A DNA stretch of 64,000 bases. Source: Pseudoxanthomonas mexicana. Lineage in GTDB: Bacteria > Pseudomonadota > Gammaproteobacteria > Xanthomonadales > Xanthomonadaceae. The notes under the pieces are model-generated. The model was not told the origin of the DNA. It saw only the letters and a list, made by a program, of their open reading frames with translations, and did not search any database. The stretch lies in assembly GCF_001556105.1 (NCBI RefSeq), contig NZ_LSIF01000034.1, forward strand, positions 62,001-126,000, in the 5' to 3' direction. The position numbers and the translations under genes were made by a program. Positions 35,035-43,178 of this stretch are shown here, in pieces; positions within the stretch are counted from its first letter, which is position 1; every line of letters begins with the position of its first letter.

Positions 35035-35973
35035 ATGGGGAAGAACACGGGGTGGCTGGGGATGGCCATGCTGGTGGGGCTGCTGGCCGGATGTGGTGGC
35101 GGTGATGGAAAGGACACGGCGAGCGGCAAGGTGGCCGATGTCAATTTCCTGGCCGACAACGCGGCGTGGCGTGAGCAGCGCAAGAGCGAACTGCTTGCTC
35201 CCGATGGCTGGACCAGCCTGGTCGGCCTGCATTGGATCGAACTGAAGTCGCACTTCATCGGCAGTGGCCCGGGCAGCGGCATCAAACTGGCCGTCGGACC
35301 GGCAAAAATGGGGATGGTGACGCAGCAGTCCGGACGCATCTTCCTCACGCCGGAGGCCGGAGCCCAGTTGACCCTCAATGGCGAACCATTGAAGGGTCGC
35401 GTCGAGCTGCAAAGCGATCGCGATCCTGCGCCGGGCGTGGTCGGCTTCGATGACGGCAAGGGCCTGCTGACGGTCATCGAGCGCGGTGGTCGCCACGCCC
35501 TGCGCGTGAAGTATGCCGACGCCGAATCACGCACGCAGTTCGTGGGACTGGATTACTGGGCACCGCAGGAAGCGTGGCGTATCGAAGGTCGCTACATTCC
35601 GCATCCCCCGGGCAAGACGCTGACCATCGTCGACGTGATCGGCGTGGCCAATGAATCCCCCAATCCCGCCGCGGTCGAGTTCGAGCGCGACGGCAAGACA
35701 TTCCGCCTAGAGGCGCTCGGGCCGCCTGAAGGCCCGCTGTTCTTCCTGCTTGCCGATCGCACCAGTGGCCATGGCAGCTATTCCGCAGGACGTTTCCTGG
35801 ACGCGGAAGGGCCGAAGGACGGCAAGGTCCTGCTGGATTTCAACCGCGCCTACAACCCGCCGTGCGCGTTCACGCCGTATGCGACGTGTCCGCTGCCACC
35901 AGCGGAAAACCGCCTCGACCTGCTGGTCGAGGCGGGCGAAAAAGCCTACGCCAAGCCCATCAAAGTGCTCTGA
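35035..35973 (+). CDS. DUF1684 lipoprotein
   Basis: 312 residues. A lipoprotein signal has its lipobox LLAGC at about residues 16-20. The DUF1684 block is strong: WREQRKSELLAPDGWTSLVGLHW early, then FFLLADRTSGHGSYSAGRFL and LDFNRAYNPPCAFTPYATCPLPP near the end. The family is uncharacterised and common in Xanthomonadaceae and Bacteroidetes. It begins 1 base after the mutL stop, so it may be translated from the mutL message. Confidence 0.85.
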   Translation: MGKNTGWLGMAMLVGLLAGCGGGDGKDTASGKVADVNFLADNAAWREQRKSELLAPDGWTSLVGLHWIELKSHFIGSGPGSGIKLAVGPAKMGMVTQQSGRIFLTPEAGAQLTLNGEPLKGRVELQSDRDPAPGVVGFDDGKGLLTVIERGGRHALRVKYADAESRTQFVGLDYWAPQEAWRIEGRYIPHPPGKTLTIVDVIGVANESPNPAAVEFERDGKTFRLEALGPPEGPLFFLLADRTSGHGSYSAGRFLDAEGPKDGKVLLDFNRAYNPPCAFTPYATCPLPPAENRLDLLVEAGEKAYAKPIKVL

Positions 35974-35993
35974 GCCAGAAAGGAACGAACCGA

Positions 35994-36929
35994 ATGTCAT
36001 TGCGCGCTTCGCTGAAAGCCCTTGTCGCCACTGCGCTGCTCGGCAGCGCGACCGTCCTGGCGGCGGATACACCCACGACGGGCGCGACGCCGGTGCCATT
36101 GCTGTGGAAAGTGTCCGACAAGGACAACGCGGTGTACCTGCTTGGTTCGTTCCATCTTCTCCGTAGCACCGACTATCCGCTGTCCGCCGACATCGATGCG
36201 GCGTTTGCCGACGCGGAGCGGGTGGTGTTCGAGCTGTCGCCGGACGAGATGCGTTCGCCGGCGTTGTCGCAGCTGATGATGCAGGCCGCGATCCGCACGG
36301 ACGGCAAGACCCTCCAGCAGGAGCTGGACGCAACGACGTGGACGCGGCTGGAGGCATGGGCCGGCAAGAACGGCGTGCCGCTGGTGTCGTTCAACAGCTT
36401 CGAGCCCTGGTTCGTCGGCCTGAGCATCAGCATTGTCGAGATGACCAAGCAGGGGCTGGATCCGAAGTTGGGACTGGACAATCACTTCATGGACAAGGCC
36501 CAGGCCGCCGGCAAGCCGACTGGCGGGCTGGAGCGTGCGCAGGAACAGATCGGCGTGCTGGACGGCATGGACGCGACCGAACAGCGCCAGTTCGTGGTGG
36601 AGGCGCTGGAACAGGCAGACAAGGGTTCCGTGGAAACCGAGCGCCTGCACCAGGCGTGGCGACGTGGCGACGCGGAAGGCCTGTGGCATGGCATGGCGGC
36701 GGACATGAAGCAGCAATACCCGCGCCTGTACCAGCGCATCAACGTCGATCGCAACGACGCATGGGTGCCGAAGATCCGCGCCATCCTCGACCAGCCTGGC
36801 GATGACGATGTACTGGTGGTTGTCGGTGCGCTGCACTTGCTGGGCAAGGACGGCGTGGTCGAGAAGCTGCGCGCGCAGGGCTACACGGTCGAACGCGTGT
36901 GCTCGGTGTGTGCGACGCCAGCGCGCTGA
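35994..36929 (+). CDS. TraB/GumN family protein, secreted
   Basis: 311 residues from ATG 35994 with AAGGAA upstream. A cleavable signal peptide (ends AADT about residue 25) is followed by a TraB/GumN domain with VYLLGSFHLL (GxxH-like motif) and VVGALHLLG near the C-terminus. GumN is the last gene of the xanthan gum cluster in Xanthomonas but is not needed for xanthan synthesis; some TraB-fold proteins are metalloproteases (Tiki). No gum cluster is around this copy. It follows DUF1684 by 20 bases on the same strand. Confidence 0.8.
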   Translation: MSLRASLKALVATALLGSATVLAADTPTTGATPVPLLWKVSDKDNAVYLLGSFHLLRSTDYPLSADIDAAFADAERVVFELSPDEMRSPALSQLMMQAAIRTDGKTLQQELDATTWTRLEAWAGKNGVPLVSFNSFEPWFVGLSISIVEMTKQGLDPKLGLDNHFMDKAQAAGKPTGGLERAQEQIGVLDGMDATEQRQFVVEALEQADKGSVETERLHQAWRRGDAEGLWHGMAADMKQQYPRLYQRINVDRNDAWVPKIRAILDQPGDDDVLVVVGALHLLGKDGVVEKLRAQGYTVERVCSVCATPAR

Positions 36930-36954
36930 CGGATCTCAGGCCGCAAGACGTCGC

Positions 36955-37365
36955 TCAGGGCCCGGGTTCCATCACGATGCAGTCCACCGGGCACGCGGGC
37001 ACGCAGAGTTCGCAGCCCGTGCAGAGTGGATCGATCACTACGTGCATGTGCTTGGCACCACCGATGATGGCGTCCACCGGGCAGGCCTGGATGCACTTCG
37101 TACAGCCGATGCAATCGGCTTCGACCACGACGGCGACGATGGCCGGTTTGTGCGTGCCGCGCGAACGGTCGTAGGGTAGTGGCGTCACCTCCAGCAGGCG
37201 GGCAAGCGCCCGCGCACCCTCGTCGCCGCCAGGCGGACAATGATCCACGCCTGCGGTGCCCTGTGCCATCGCCTGTGCGTAGGGGAGGCAGCCTTCGTAA
37301 CCGCACTGGCCGCACTGGGTCTGCGGCAACAGGCGGTCGAGGCGTTCGACGAGATCGGCGTTCAT
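36955..37365 (-). CDS. RnfB-like ferredoxin, lacking the membrane helix
   Basis: 136 residues from ATG 37365. An N-terminal Fe-S domain has [13 protein letters not shown] (4Fe-4S motif) and HCPPGG; two ferredoxin-like sets [15 protein letters not shown] and [15 protein letters not shown] follow. This is the RnfB/RsxB architecture, but the usual N-terminal transmembrane helix is missing and no rnfA, C, D, G, E genes are nearby. It follows metG by 22 bases on the same strand. It is probably a soluble electron carrier. Confidence 0.75.
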   Translation of the reverse strand: MNADLVERLDRLLPQTQCGQCGYEGCLPYAQAMAQGTAGVDHCPPGGDEGARALARLLEVTPLPYDRSRGTHKPAIVAVVVEADCIGCTKCIQACPVDAIIGGAKHMHVVIDPLCTGCELCVPACPVDCIVMEPGP

Positions 37366-37387
37366 CGCCGTTGAGCGGCTGGTAGCG

Positions 37388-39451
37388 TCAGCGAACCGGC
37401 ATGCCGGGCTGGGCAGCGGCATCCGCGTCCAGCAACGCCAGCGCGCCGCCGTCGAAACCGGCCGACAGGATCATGCCCTCGCTCAGGCCGAAGCGCATCT
37501 TGCGCGGCGCCAGGTTGGCGATGAACACCACGTTGCGGCCGACCAGCGTGTCCGGCTCGCCGTAGCTGGCGCGGATGCCGGAGAAGATCTGCCGCTGGCC
37601 CAGGTCGCCGGCATCCAGCAGGAAGCGCAGCAACTTGTCGGAGCCGTCGACGAAGCCGCATTCCAGCACCTTGCCGATGCGCAGGTCGAGCTTGGCGAAG
37701 TCGTCGATGCCGATGGTGCCGCCGGCGTCTTTCGCTTCGGTCGGCGTGGCGGATTTCGGCTCGGCTTTCTTCTCGGCGGCAACAGGTGCAGGCGCAGCGG
37801 CGAGGGTGTCCTTGGAGGCGTCGATCATGGCGTCGATCATTTTCGGGTCGATACGGGTGAAGAGCGGGGAATACGGCTGAATGGTGTGCCCCTGCAGCGG
37901 TGCGGCTACATCACCCCAGGTAATGACGGGCGCACTGAGGAACGCCTCCGCCTCGGCCGCCGTACGCGGCAGCACCGGCTTGAGCGCTGCGGCGAGCACG
38001 CGGAACAGGTTCAGCCCCTGCGTGCAGACGGCCTGCAGCTCGGCATCCGCACCTTCCTGCTTGGCGATCACCCACGGCTTGGTCTCGTCCACGTATTTGT
38101 TGGCTTCGTCGGCGAGCGCCATCGTGAGGCGTAGCGCGGTGGCCGGTTCGTTGCGCTCGTAGGCGTCGGCGATCGGGCCGAGCGCGTCGACGAAGCGCTG
38201 GTACATGGCCGGATCGGGCAGCGCGTCGGCCAGACGGCCGGCGAAGCGCTTGTCGATGAAACCCGCGCAACGGCTGGCCAGGTTGACGAACTTGCCGACC
38301 AGGTCCGCATTGACGCGCGCGATGAAGTCGCCCAGGTTCAGGTCGAGATCATCGACGCCGCCGGATGACTTGGCTGCGTAGTAATAGCGCAACGCTTCGG
38401 GTTCAAGGCCGACATCCAGGTAGGTGCGGGCCATGATGAAGGTGCCTCGCGACTTCGACATCTTGGCGCCGTCCACGGTCAGGTAGCCATTGACGTGCAG
38501 GCGCGTCGGCGCGCGATGGCCGGTGCCATGCAGCACCGCCGGCCAGAACAGGCCGTGGAAGTTGACGATGTCCTTGCCGATGAAGTGGTGCAGCTCGACG
38601 TCGGTGCCGGCTTCCAGGTGCGAGGCGAAGTCGAAGCCGCGCTCGGTGCACAGGTTGCGGAAGCTGCTCAGGTAGCCGATCGGTGCATCCAGCCACACAT
38701 AGAAATACTTGCCGGGCGCGCCGGGAATCTCGAAACCGAAGTACGGCGCATCGCGCGAGATGTCCCACGCGCGCAGGCCGCCCTCGGCATCCAGCCATTC
38801 GCGCAGTTTCGCCTTCACGCCGGGCAGCGCGACATCGCCGGCCAGCCATTCGCGCAGGAAGGCATCGAAGTGGCCGACCTCGAAGAAATAGTGCTCCGAG
38901 TCGCGGATCTCCGGCGTGCTGCCGGACAGGATCGACTTCGGTTCCTTCAGGTCCGTCGGTGAATACGTCGCGCCGCAGACCTCGCAGTTGTCGCCGTACT
39001 GGTCGGCGGATCCGCAGTTGGGGCAGATGCCTTTGATGTAGCGGTCGGGCAGGAACATGCCCTTGGCCGCATCGTAGAACTGCGCCACTGTGCGACGGCT
39101 GATGTGGCCACCGGCGTCGAGCCGCTGGTAGAGCTGTTCCGTCAGCTCGCGGTTTGCGGCGGAGTTGGTCGAATCGTAATGGTCGAAGGCCACGCCGAAG
39201 GCGGCGAAGTCGCGCTCATGGCTGGCCTGGATACCGGCGATGAAGGCTTCCGGCGTGACGCCGGCCTTTTCCGCCGCCAGCATGATCGGCGTGCCGTGGG
39301 TGTCATCGGCGCAGACGAAGTACGTCGTGTCGCCGTGCATCCGCCGCGCCCGCACCCAGATGTCGCCTTGGACGTAACCCACCAGGTGGCCCAGGTGCAG
39401 CGGGCCGTTGGCGTAGGGCAGGGCGTTGGTGACGAGGGCAGTACGGCTCAT
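37388..39451 (-). CDS. metG: Methionyl-tRNA synthetase
   Basis: 687 residues. HIGH appears as [16 protein letters not shown] zinc knuckle is in [25 protein letters not shown] is present at about residue 336. The C-terminal tRNA-binding EMAP-II/Trbp111 domain, after an Ala/Lys linker, covers about 580-687 with [11 protein letters not shown]. Full length for the MetG1/dimer type. It charges tRNA-Met. A gap of about 120 bases to the next gene upstream holds a terminator. Confidence 0.97.
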   Translation of the reverse strand: MSRTALVTNALPYANGPLHLGHLVGYVQGDIWVRARRMHGDTTYFVCADDTHGTPIMLAAEKAGVTPEAFIAGIQASHERDFAAFGVAFDHYDSTNSAANRELTEQLYQRLDAGGHISRRTVAQFYDAAKGMFLPDRYIKGICPNCGSADQYGDNCEVCGATYSPTDLKEPKSILSGSTPEIRDSEHYFFEVGHFDAFLREWLAGDVALPGVKAKLREWLDAEGGLRAWDISRDAPYFGFEIPGAPGKYFYVWLDAPIGYLSSFRNLCTERGFDFASHLEAGTDVELHHFIGKDIVNFHGLFWPAVLHGTGHRAPTRLHVNGYLTVDGAKMSKSRGTFIMARTYLDVGLEPEALRYYYAAKSSGGVDDLDLNLGDFIARVNADLVGKFVNLASRCAGFIDKRFAGRLADALPDPAMYQRFVDALGPIADAYERNEPATALRLTMALADEANKYVDETKPWVIAKQEGADAELQAVCTQGLNLFRVLAAALKPVLPRTAAEAEAFLSAPVITWGDVAAPLQGHTIQPYSPLFTRIDPKMIDAMIDASKDTLAAAPAPVAAEKKAEPKSATPTEAKDAGGTIGIDDFAKLDLRIGKVLECGFVDGSDKLLRFLLDAGDLGQRQIFSGIRASYGEPDTLVGRNVVFIANLAPRKMRFGLSEGMILSAGFDGGALALLDADAAAQPGMPVR

Positions 39452-39523
39452 GACGGACTTCGCGACGGGGGGGAGCGATTATCGCATGCTCGGATGGATG
39501 CCTTTTCCCATGGGCCAAACGCA

Positions 39524-39548
39524 ACAGGCCCGGCATTGCCGGGCCTGT
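39524..39548 (-). terminator. Hairpin downstream of DUF2147 gene
   Basis: 11-bp stem ACAGGCCCGGC / GCCGGGCCTGT with a 3-base loop, followed on the minus strand by TTGCGTTT. Likely intrinsic terminator. Confidence 0.65.
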
Positions 39549-39570
39549 GCGGTATCGGATTCGCGAAGCC

Positions 39571-40011
39571 TTACTGGCGGAGCCAGGTCTGCGACTTGCA
39601 GATGAAGGCGATGCAGCCCGACACCTCCAACTTCTTGCCGCCGTCGAGCAGTTCCATCTTCGACTTGTAGATCTTGCCTTCGTCAGGCTTGAGGATCGTG
39701 CCACCAGCGTAATCACCGCCACCCTCTGCCTTCATGCCACGGATGATTTCCATGCCGGTGATCGGCTTGTTCTTGCGGTCATCCTTGCATTTGTCGCAGG
39801 TCGGATTCGGCTTGCTCGGGTTGATCAGTTCGACGATGCGGCCGGTGATCGTGCCGTTCGCGGCCTGGGTGATCTCGACGAAGGACTTGGGCTTGCCGGT
39901 ATCGCTGTCGATCGTCTTCCAGCGGCCGACCACCGGATCGGCGGCGGACGCCATCATCGAGACGGCCATCAACGGAGTGGCCAGGATCGCGGCCATCAGG
40001 GTCTTGCGCAT
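39571..40011 (-). CDS. DUF2147 secreted protein
   Basis: 146 residues. A signal peptide cleaves after ASA (about residue 23). The mature part has VVGRWKTIDSDTGKPKSFVEI, a CDKC pair and GGTILKPDEGKIYKSKMEL, as in DUF2147. A second CxxxxC pair (CIAFIC) near the C-terminus could form a disulfide or metal site. Function not known; periplasmic location expected. Confidence 0.8.
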   Translation of the reverse strand: MRKTLMAAILATPLMAVSMMASAADPVVGRWKTIDSDTGKPKSFVEITQAANGTITGRIVELINPSKPNPTCDKCKDDRKNKPITGMEIIRGMKAEGGGDYAGGTILKPDEGKIYKSKMELLDGGKKLEVSGCIAFICKSQTWLRQ

Positions 40012-40101
40012 GTTCCCCTCCCAGGGATGTAGGTCAGGCCCGCCAACAGGAGTCGGCGGGATGACGGACGTTATACCGCATCCGCTGGCGTATGGAAGAG
40101 C

Positions 40102-40914
40102 TCAGCCGTCCTTCTGCGTTCCCAGTTGGCTTTCATTGCGTTCAGGCGTTTCTGGCTCGACTGCATCAACGTCCGGAGAGGCATTCGGGATCCGGGATGC
40201 GGGCTGTGTGGGTGGGAGCTGCTCCAGTTCACCCACGTTGACCCGTCCGATACGCGGCTTCATCCATACTGTGTCGTGCCAGGCTTGGTACTTCTTCGGA
40301 TCCCAGTACCGCTCATCGAAGAATTTGCTGCCATCGATCTGTTCGAAGCCATTTGGGCCGGGCACGTAGATCTGCACGTTTCCGGTGAAGCCGGTGCGGC
40401 TGCCGGTGATGTTCCGTCGTTCACGCCGGAGTACTATGGCGATACGAGGTTGCGCGGCGGCATCACCGTACTTCGCATACAGAATCGCGCCTTCATCCAG
40501 CGCGCGCTGGCGATCTGCTTCAGTCAGCGCGTTCCAGTACCGCTCACGTAGTCCGAGAAATCCGGCGTAGCCGCGCTCTGCGGCGAGATCCATCCATGCA
40601 TACGCCAGCGCAGAATCTTTCGGCGCTCCGTGGCCATTCCAGAACATTTCCGCGATCATGCCTTGCGACGGCTTGTCAGCATAAAAAGCGGCACGCCGGA
40701 AGAATTTCAGTGCATCCTCGTATCGCCCCTGCTTGAACTCTTCCATGCCATGCAGTCGATAACGCAAGTCCGGATGAGCAGTCAGGAACCCGGCCGAGAG
40801 CATCTGTTTATCCTGAGTCGGGTCAGGTGGGGCAGCATTCTGAGCAACTGACGGCCGCATTACGCCCAACAAGAACAGGAAAACAAGAAGTCCCCAAGTA
40901 CCTAACGATTTCAT
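40102..40914 (-). CDS. Sel1-like/TPR repeat protein, secreted
   Basis: 270 residues. A signal peptide (about residues 1-25) cleaves after SVAQ. A Sel1-like repeat block at about 57-115 has MEEFKQGRYEDALKFFRRAAFYA and GHGAPKDSALAYAWMDLAAERGYAGF. The C-terminal 100 residues are Pro/Arg-rich with WDPKKYQAWHDTVW and no recognised domain. Sel1 proteins usually act as scaffolds; no specific role can be given. Confidence 0.65.
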   Translation of the reverse strand: MKSLGTWGLLVFLFLLGVMRPSVAQNAAPPDPTQDKQMLSAGFLTAHPDLRYRLHGMEEFKQGRYEDALKFFRRAAFYADKPSQGMIAEMFWNGHGAPKDSALAYAWMDLAAERGYAGFLGLRERYWNALTEADRQRALDEGAILYAKYGDAAAQPRIAIVLRRERRNITGSRTGFTGNVQIYVPGPNGFEQIDGSKFFDERYWDPKKYQAWHDTVWMKPRIGRVNVGELEQLPPTQPASRIPNASPDVDAVEPETPERNESQLGTQKDG

Positions 40915-41002
40915 GAGTTTCCATTTCGTCCGGATAGGATGACGATCATTCTGGTGATTCGCCGGCCCGCGTGCCTGTATCGAAAGTCACAAGGGGAAAG
41001 CC

Positions 41003-41032
41003 AAAAAAACGGCCGGCACTAGTGCCGGCCGT
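41003..41032 (-). terminator. Rho-independent terminator of the S9 peptidase gene
   Basis: A perfect 24-base palindrome around GGCCGGCACTAGTGCCGGCC is directly followed, on the minus strand, by a run of seven T. Textbook terminator, 23 bases after the peptidase stop. Confidence 0.95.
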
Positions 41033-41054
41033 GAACGGTACTGTTGTTGTCGAC

Positions 41055-43049
41055 TCAGTTGGCGCCGCTGACTTCGCCGACTTTCACGGTGCCACCGATG
41101 TGACGCGAGAAGAAATCGAGCATGGTCGTATAGAGCTTCACTCGATTCTCGACATCGTAGAAGCCATGCATTTCGCCCGATTGGATGATCATGCCTTCCG
41201 GCGGGTTGCCCGCCGCGATCAGCGCTTTGTTCATCAATTCGGTCTGCTCGGGCGGCGTACGAACGTCGCGGGCACCGGCGGCTAGGTAGACTGGAATCTT
41301 CACTTCGCTGGCGCGACGTGCTGGAGAATTCTGTGCCCAGGATTTCGTGTCGCTGCCATGTGTACGGCGAAGATAGCGTTGGCCGGACTCCCGCTCCGGA
41401 ATGTCGCCCTTCTTGAACATCATGTCCACGTCGTAGACGCCCACATAGCCGAACGTGCACTTGAACAGTCCGGGAGCGCGAATGGGTGCCATCAATGACG
41501 AGTATCCACCGAAACTGCCGCCGTAGATGCAGATGCGGTCCTTGTCGACATAGCCTTGGCCGATGGCCCACTGGGTGGCATCGATGATGTCGTTCTGGAT
41601 GCCCTGTCCCCACTGCAGGTGACCAGCGTCCTGGAATGCCTTGCCATATCCACCTGAGCCGCGGTAGTTCATCTGGAGTACGGCGTAACCGCGACTGGCC
41701 AGCAACTGCGCCTCCCCATTGAAGCCCCAGTTGTCGCGCGGACCGATCGGTCCGCCGTGCGGATTGACGATCAGCGGCAAATTCTTGCCATTGGAACCGT
41801 TGGGCAGGGTAAGGTATCCATGGATCAGTTTTCCGTCGCGAGATGTGAAGTTGAATGGCTTGACGGACGCCATTTTCTTCTTGTCCAACTCCGGCTTGCG
41901 CTGCATCAGGAACCGCGCCTTGCCAGTATCTCGGTCGTAGAGGTAAAGCTCTCCGGGATTACTGTCACTGTAAACACTGACGATGATCTTCTTGCCATCC
42001 TGTGTCTGGCTTGCAAAATCAACCATCTGTCCCTCGAAGGCGGCCGCCAGCGATGCGTAGATCTCGGCATCGGGGCTGCTCTCGTCGATTAACTTCACTG
42101 CCGGCGCGCCAGCTTCGGTTACAACGCCGATCAGCGTGGAATCATCGGTCGACCAGATGTAGTTGGACACTTCGGCGATCTTGTCTTGGAACAATGGCGT
42201 GAATTCGCCGGTCGCGGTACTGAGCGTGCCTACAGCCGCGGGAGACTTCCCATCGTCCTGCTCGGCGTATACCGTGCCTGTCGGAGTCGTGCGAATCACC
42301 GAGAGGTGCTTGCCGCCGGACTTCGATGCATTGACCAGCGTCCAGCCTTTTTCGTCGCGGCGGTAGAGTTCAGTGCGTTCATCGTACTCACCTTCTTCGT
42401 CCCTGCTCGAAGAGCAAACGGCAAACCGTGGCTGCTTGCCTGCGTCAAGTGCGATGCTGCAATTTTCCTTCGGGGCACGGCCCATTGATACACGGCGGCC
42501 GCTAACCGTGTCCATACGATATACCTCCGTTCCCACGCCTTCGGAGGAACGTGGACTAGTAGCTTGCATGATGACGCTTTGGTCATCGTCCCGAAGCGTA
42601 TCCAGAAGCGAGAAACGTTCGGAACCTACCGCCTTGCCTCGCTGCGTTGCATCGCGCGTGCCGTAGAAGATCAGTGGGCGCGGCTGGCTGCCATCCGCAT
42701 TGACGGCAAACCATTCTCCTGTATTGAACGGCTGCGCATATCCGCCGAGTTTCTTGACAGCATTGAACATTAGCCGATTGGGGCTTGTCCAGAAGAAGCT
42801 TCCGACGCTTTTGTTGTCAGGTAGCTGGTTGACCTTGACCAAGCTGAGGTCACTTGTTCGCATGACCGCCAAAACGTCTTGTTCGCCTTTGTCCACCGTG
42901 ATCGCCAAGTACTCGCCATTCGGCGAGATCCTGACCGTCCCGTAGGCGGCATGAGACACGAAATCGCGCACGGGCTGGAGCGACTGGGTTGCTGCGGCCG
43001 CTCCAAGCGAAGGAATCGAAAGTACGCATGCGACGAGCATGGGTTTCAT
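41055..43049 (-). CDS. S9 family peptidase (prolyl oligopeptidase type), exported
   Basis: 664 residues from ATG 43049; the frame extends to a GTG at 43088, but the signal peptide (MKPMLVACVLSIPSLGAAAA) starts at 43049. A beta-propeller-like N-terminal region leads to a catalytic domain with nucleophile in IYGGSFGGYSS, acid in AAGARDVRTPPEQ and His in GEMHGFYD, a complete triad. It cleaves short peptides in the periplasm. A 7-bp hairpin GCCCACG / CGTGGGC (43083-43099) is in its leader. It follows the TonB receptor on the same strand but is separated by a terminator. Base composition is less GC-rich than neighbours by eye. Confidence 0.9.
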   Translation of the reverse strand: MKPMLVACVLSIPSLGAAAATQSLQPVRDFVSHAAYGTVRISPNGEYLAITVDKGEQDVLAVMRTSDLSLVKVNQLPDNKSVGSFFWTSPNRLMFNAVKKLGGYAQPFNTGEWFAVNADGSQPRPLIFYGTRDATQRGKAVGSERFSLLDTLRDDDQSVIMQATSPRSSEGVGTEVYRMDTVSGRRVSMGRAPKENCSIALDAGKQPRFAVCSSSRDEEGEYDERTELYRRDEKGWTLVNASKSGGKHLSVIRTTPTGTVYAEQDDGKSPAAVGTLSTATGEFTPLFQDKIAEVSNYIWSTDDSTLIGVVTEAGAPAVKLIDESSPDAEIYASLAAAFEGQMVDFASQTQDGKKIIVSVYSDSNPGELYLYDRDTGKARFLMQRKPELDKKKMASVKPFNFTSRDGKLIHGYLTLPNGSNGKNLPLIVNPHGGPIGPRDNWGFNGEAQLLASRGYAVLQMNYRGSGGYGKAFQDAGHLQWGQGIQNDIIDATQWAIGQGYVDKDRICIYGGSFGGYSSLMAPIRAPGLFKCTFGYVGVYDVDMMFKKGDIPERESGQRYLRRTHGSDTKSWAQNSPARRASEVKIPVYLAAGARDVRTPPEQTELMNKALIAAGNPPEGMIIQSGEMHGFYDVENRVKLYTTMLDFFSRHIGGTVKVGEVSGAN

Positions 43050-43126
43050 TGAGAACTGCACTAAAAGCCCCCTAGTATTTTTGCCCACGAGCCGTGGGCG
43101 TCGGTGTTCGAAACCGAAGGTACCTC

Positions 43127-43156
43127 AAAAAGAAGGCCCGGCGTCACCGCCGGGCC
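43127..43156 (-). terminator. Rho-independent terminator of the TonB receptor gene
   Basis: GGCCCGGCG / CGCCGGGCC stem with a 4-base loop, followed on the minus strand by TTCTTTTTG, 23 bases after the receptor stop. Confidence 0.9.
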
Positions 43157-43178
43157 AGCGCAAGGTTCAGTCAGCGAA

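Noticed and set aside
36955..37365. A full Rnf electron transport complex
   Set aside because: Only the RnfB-like gene is present and it lacks its membrane anchor.
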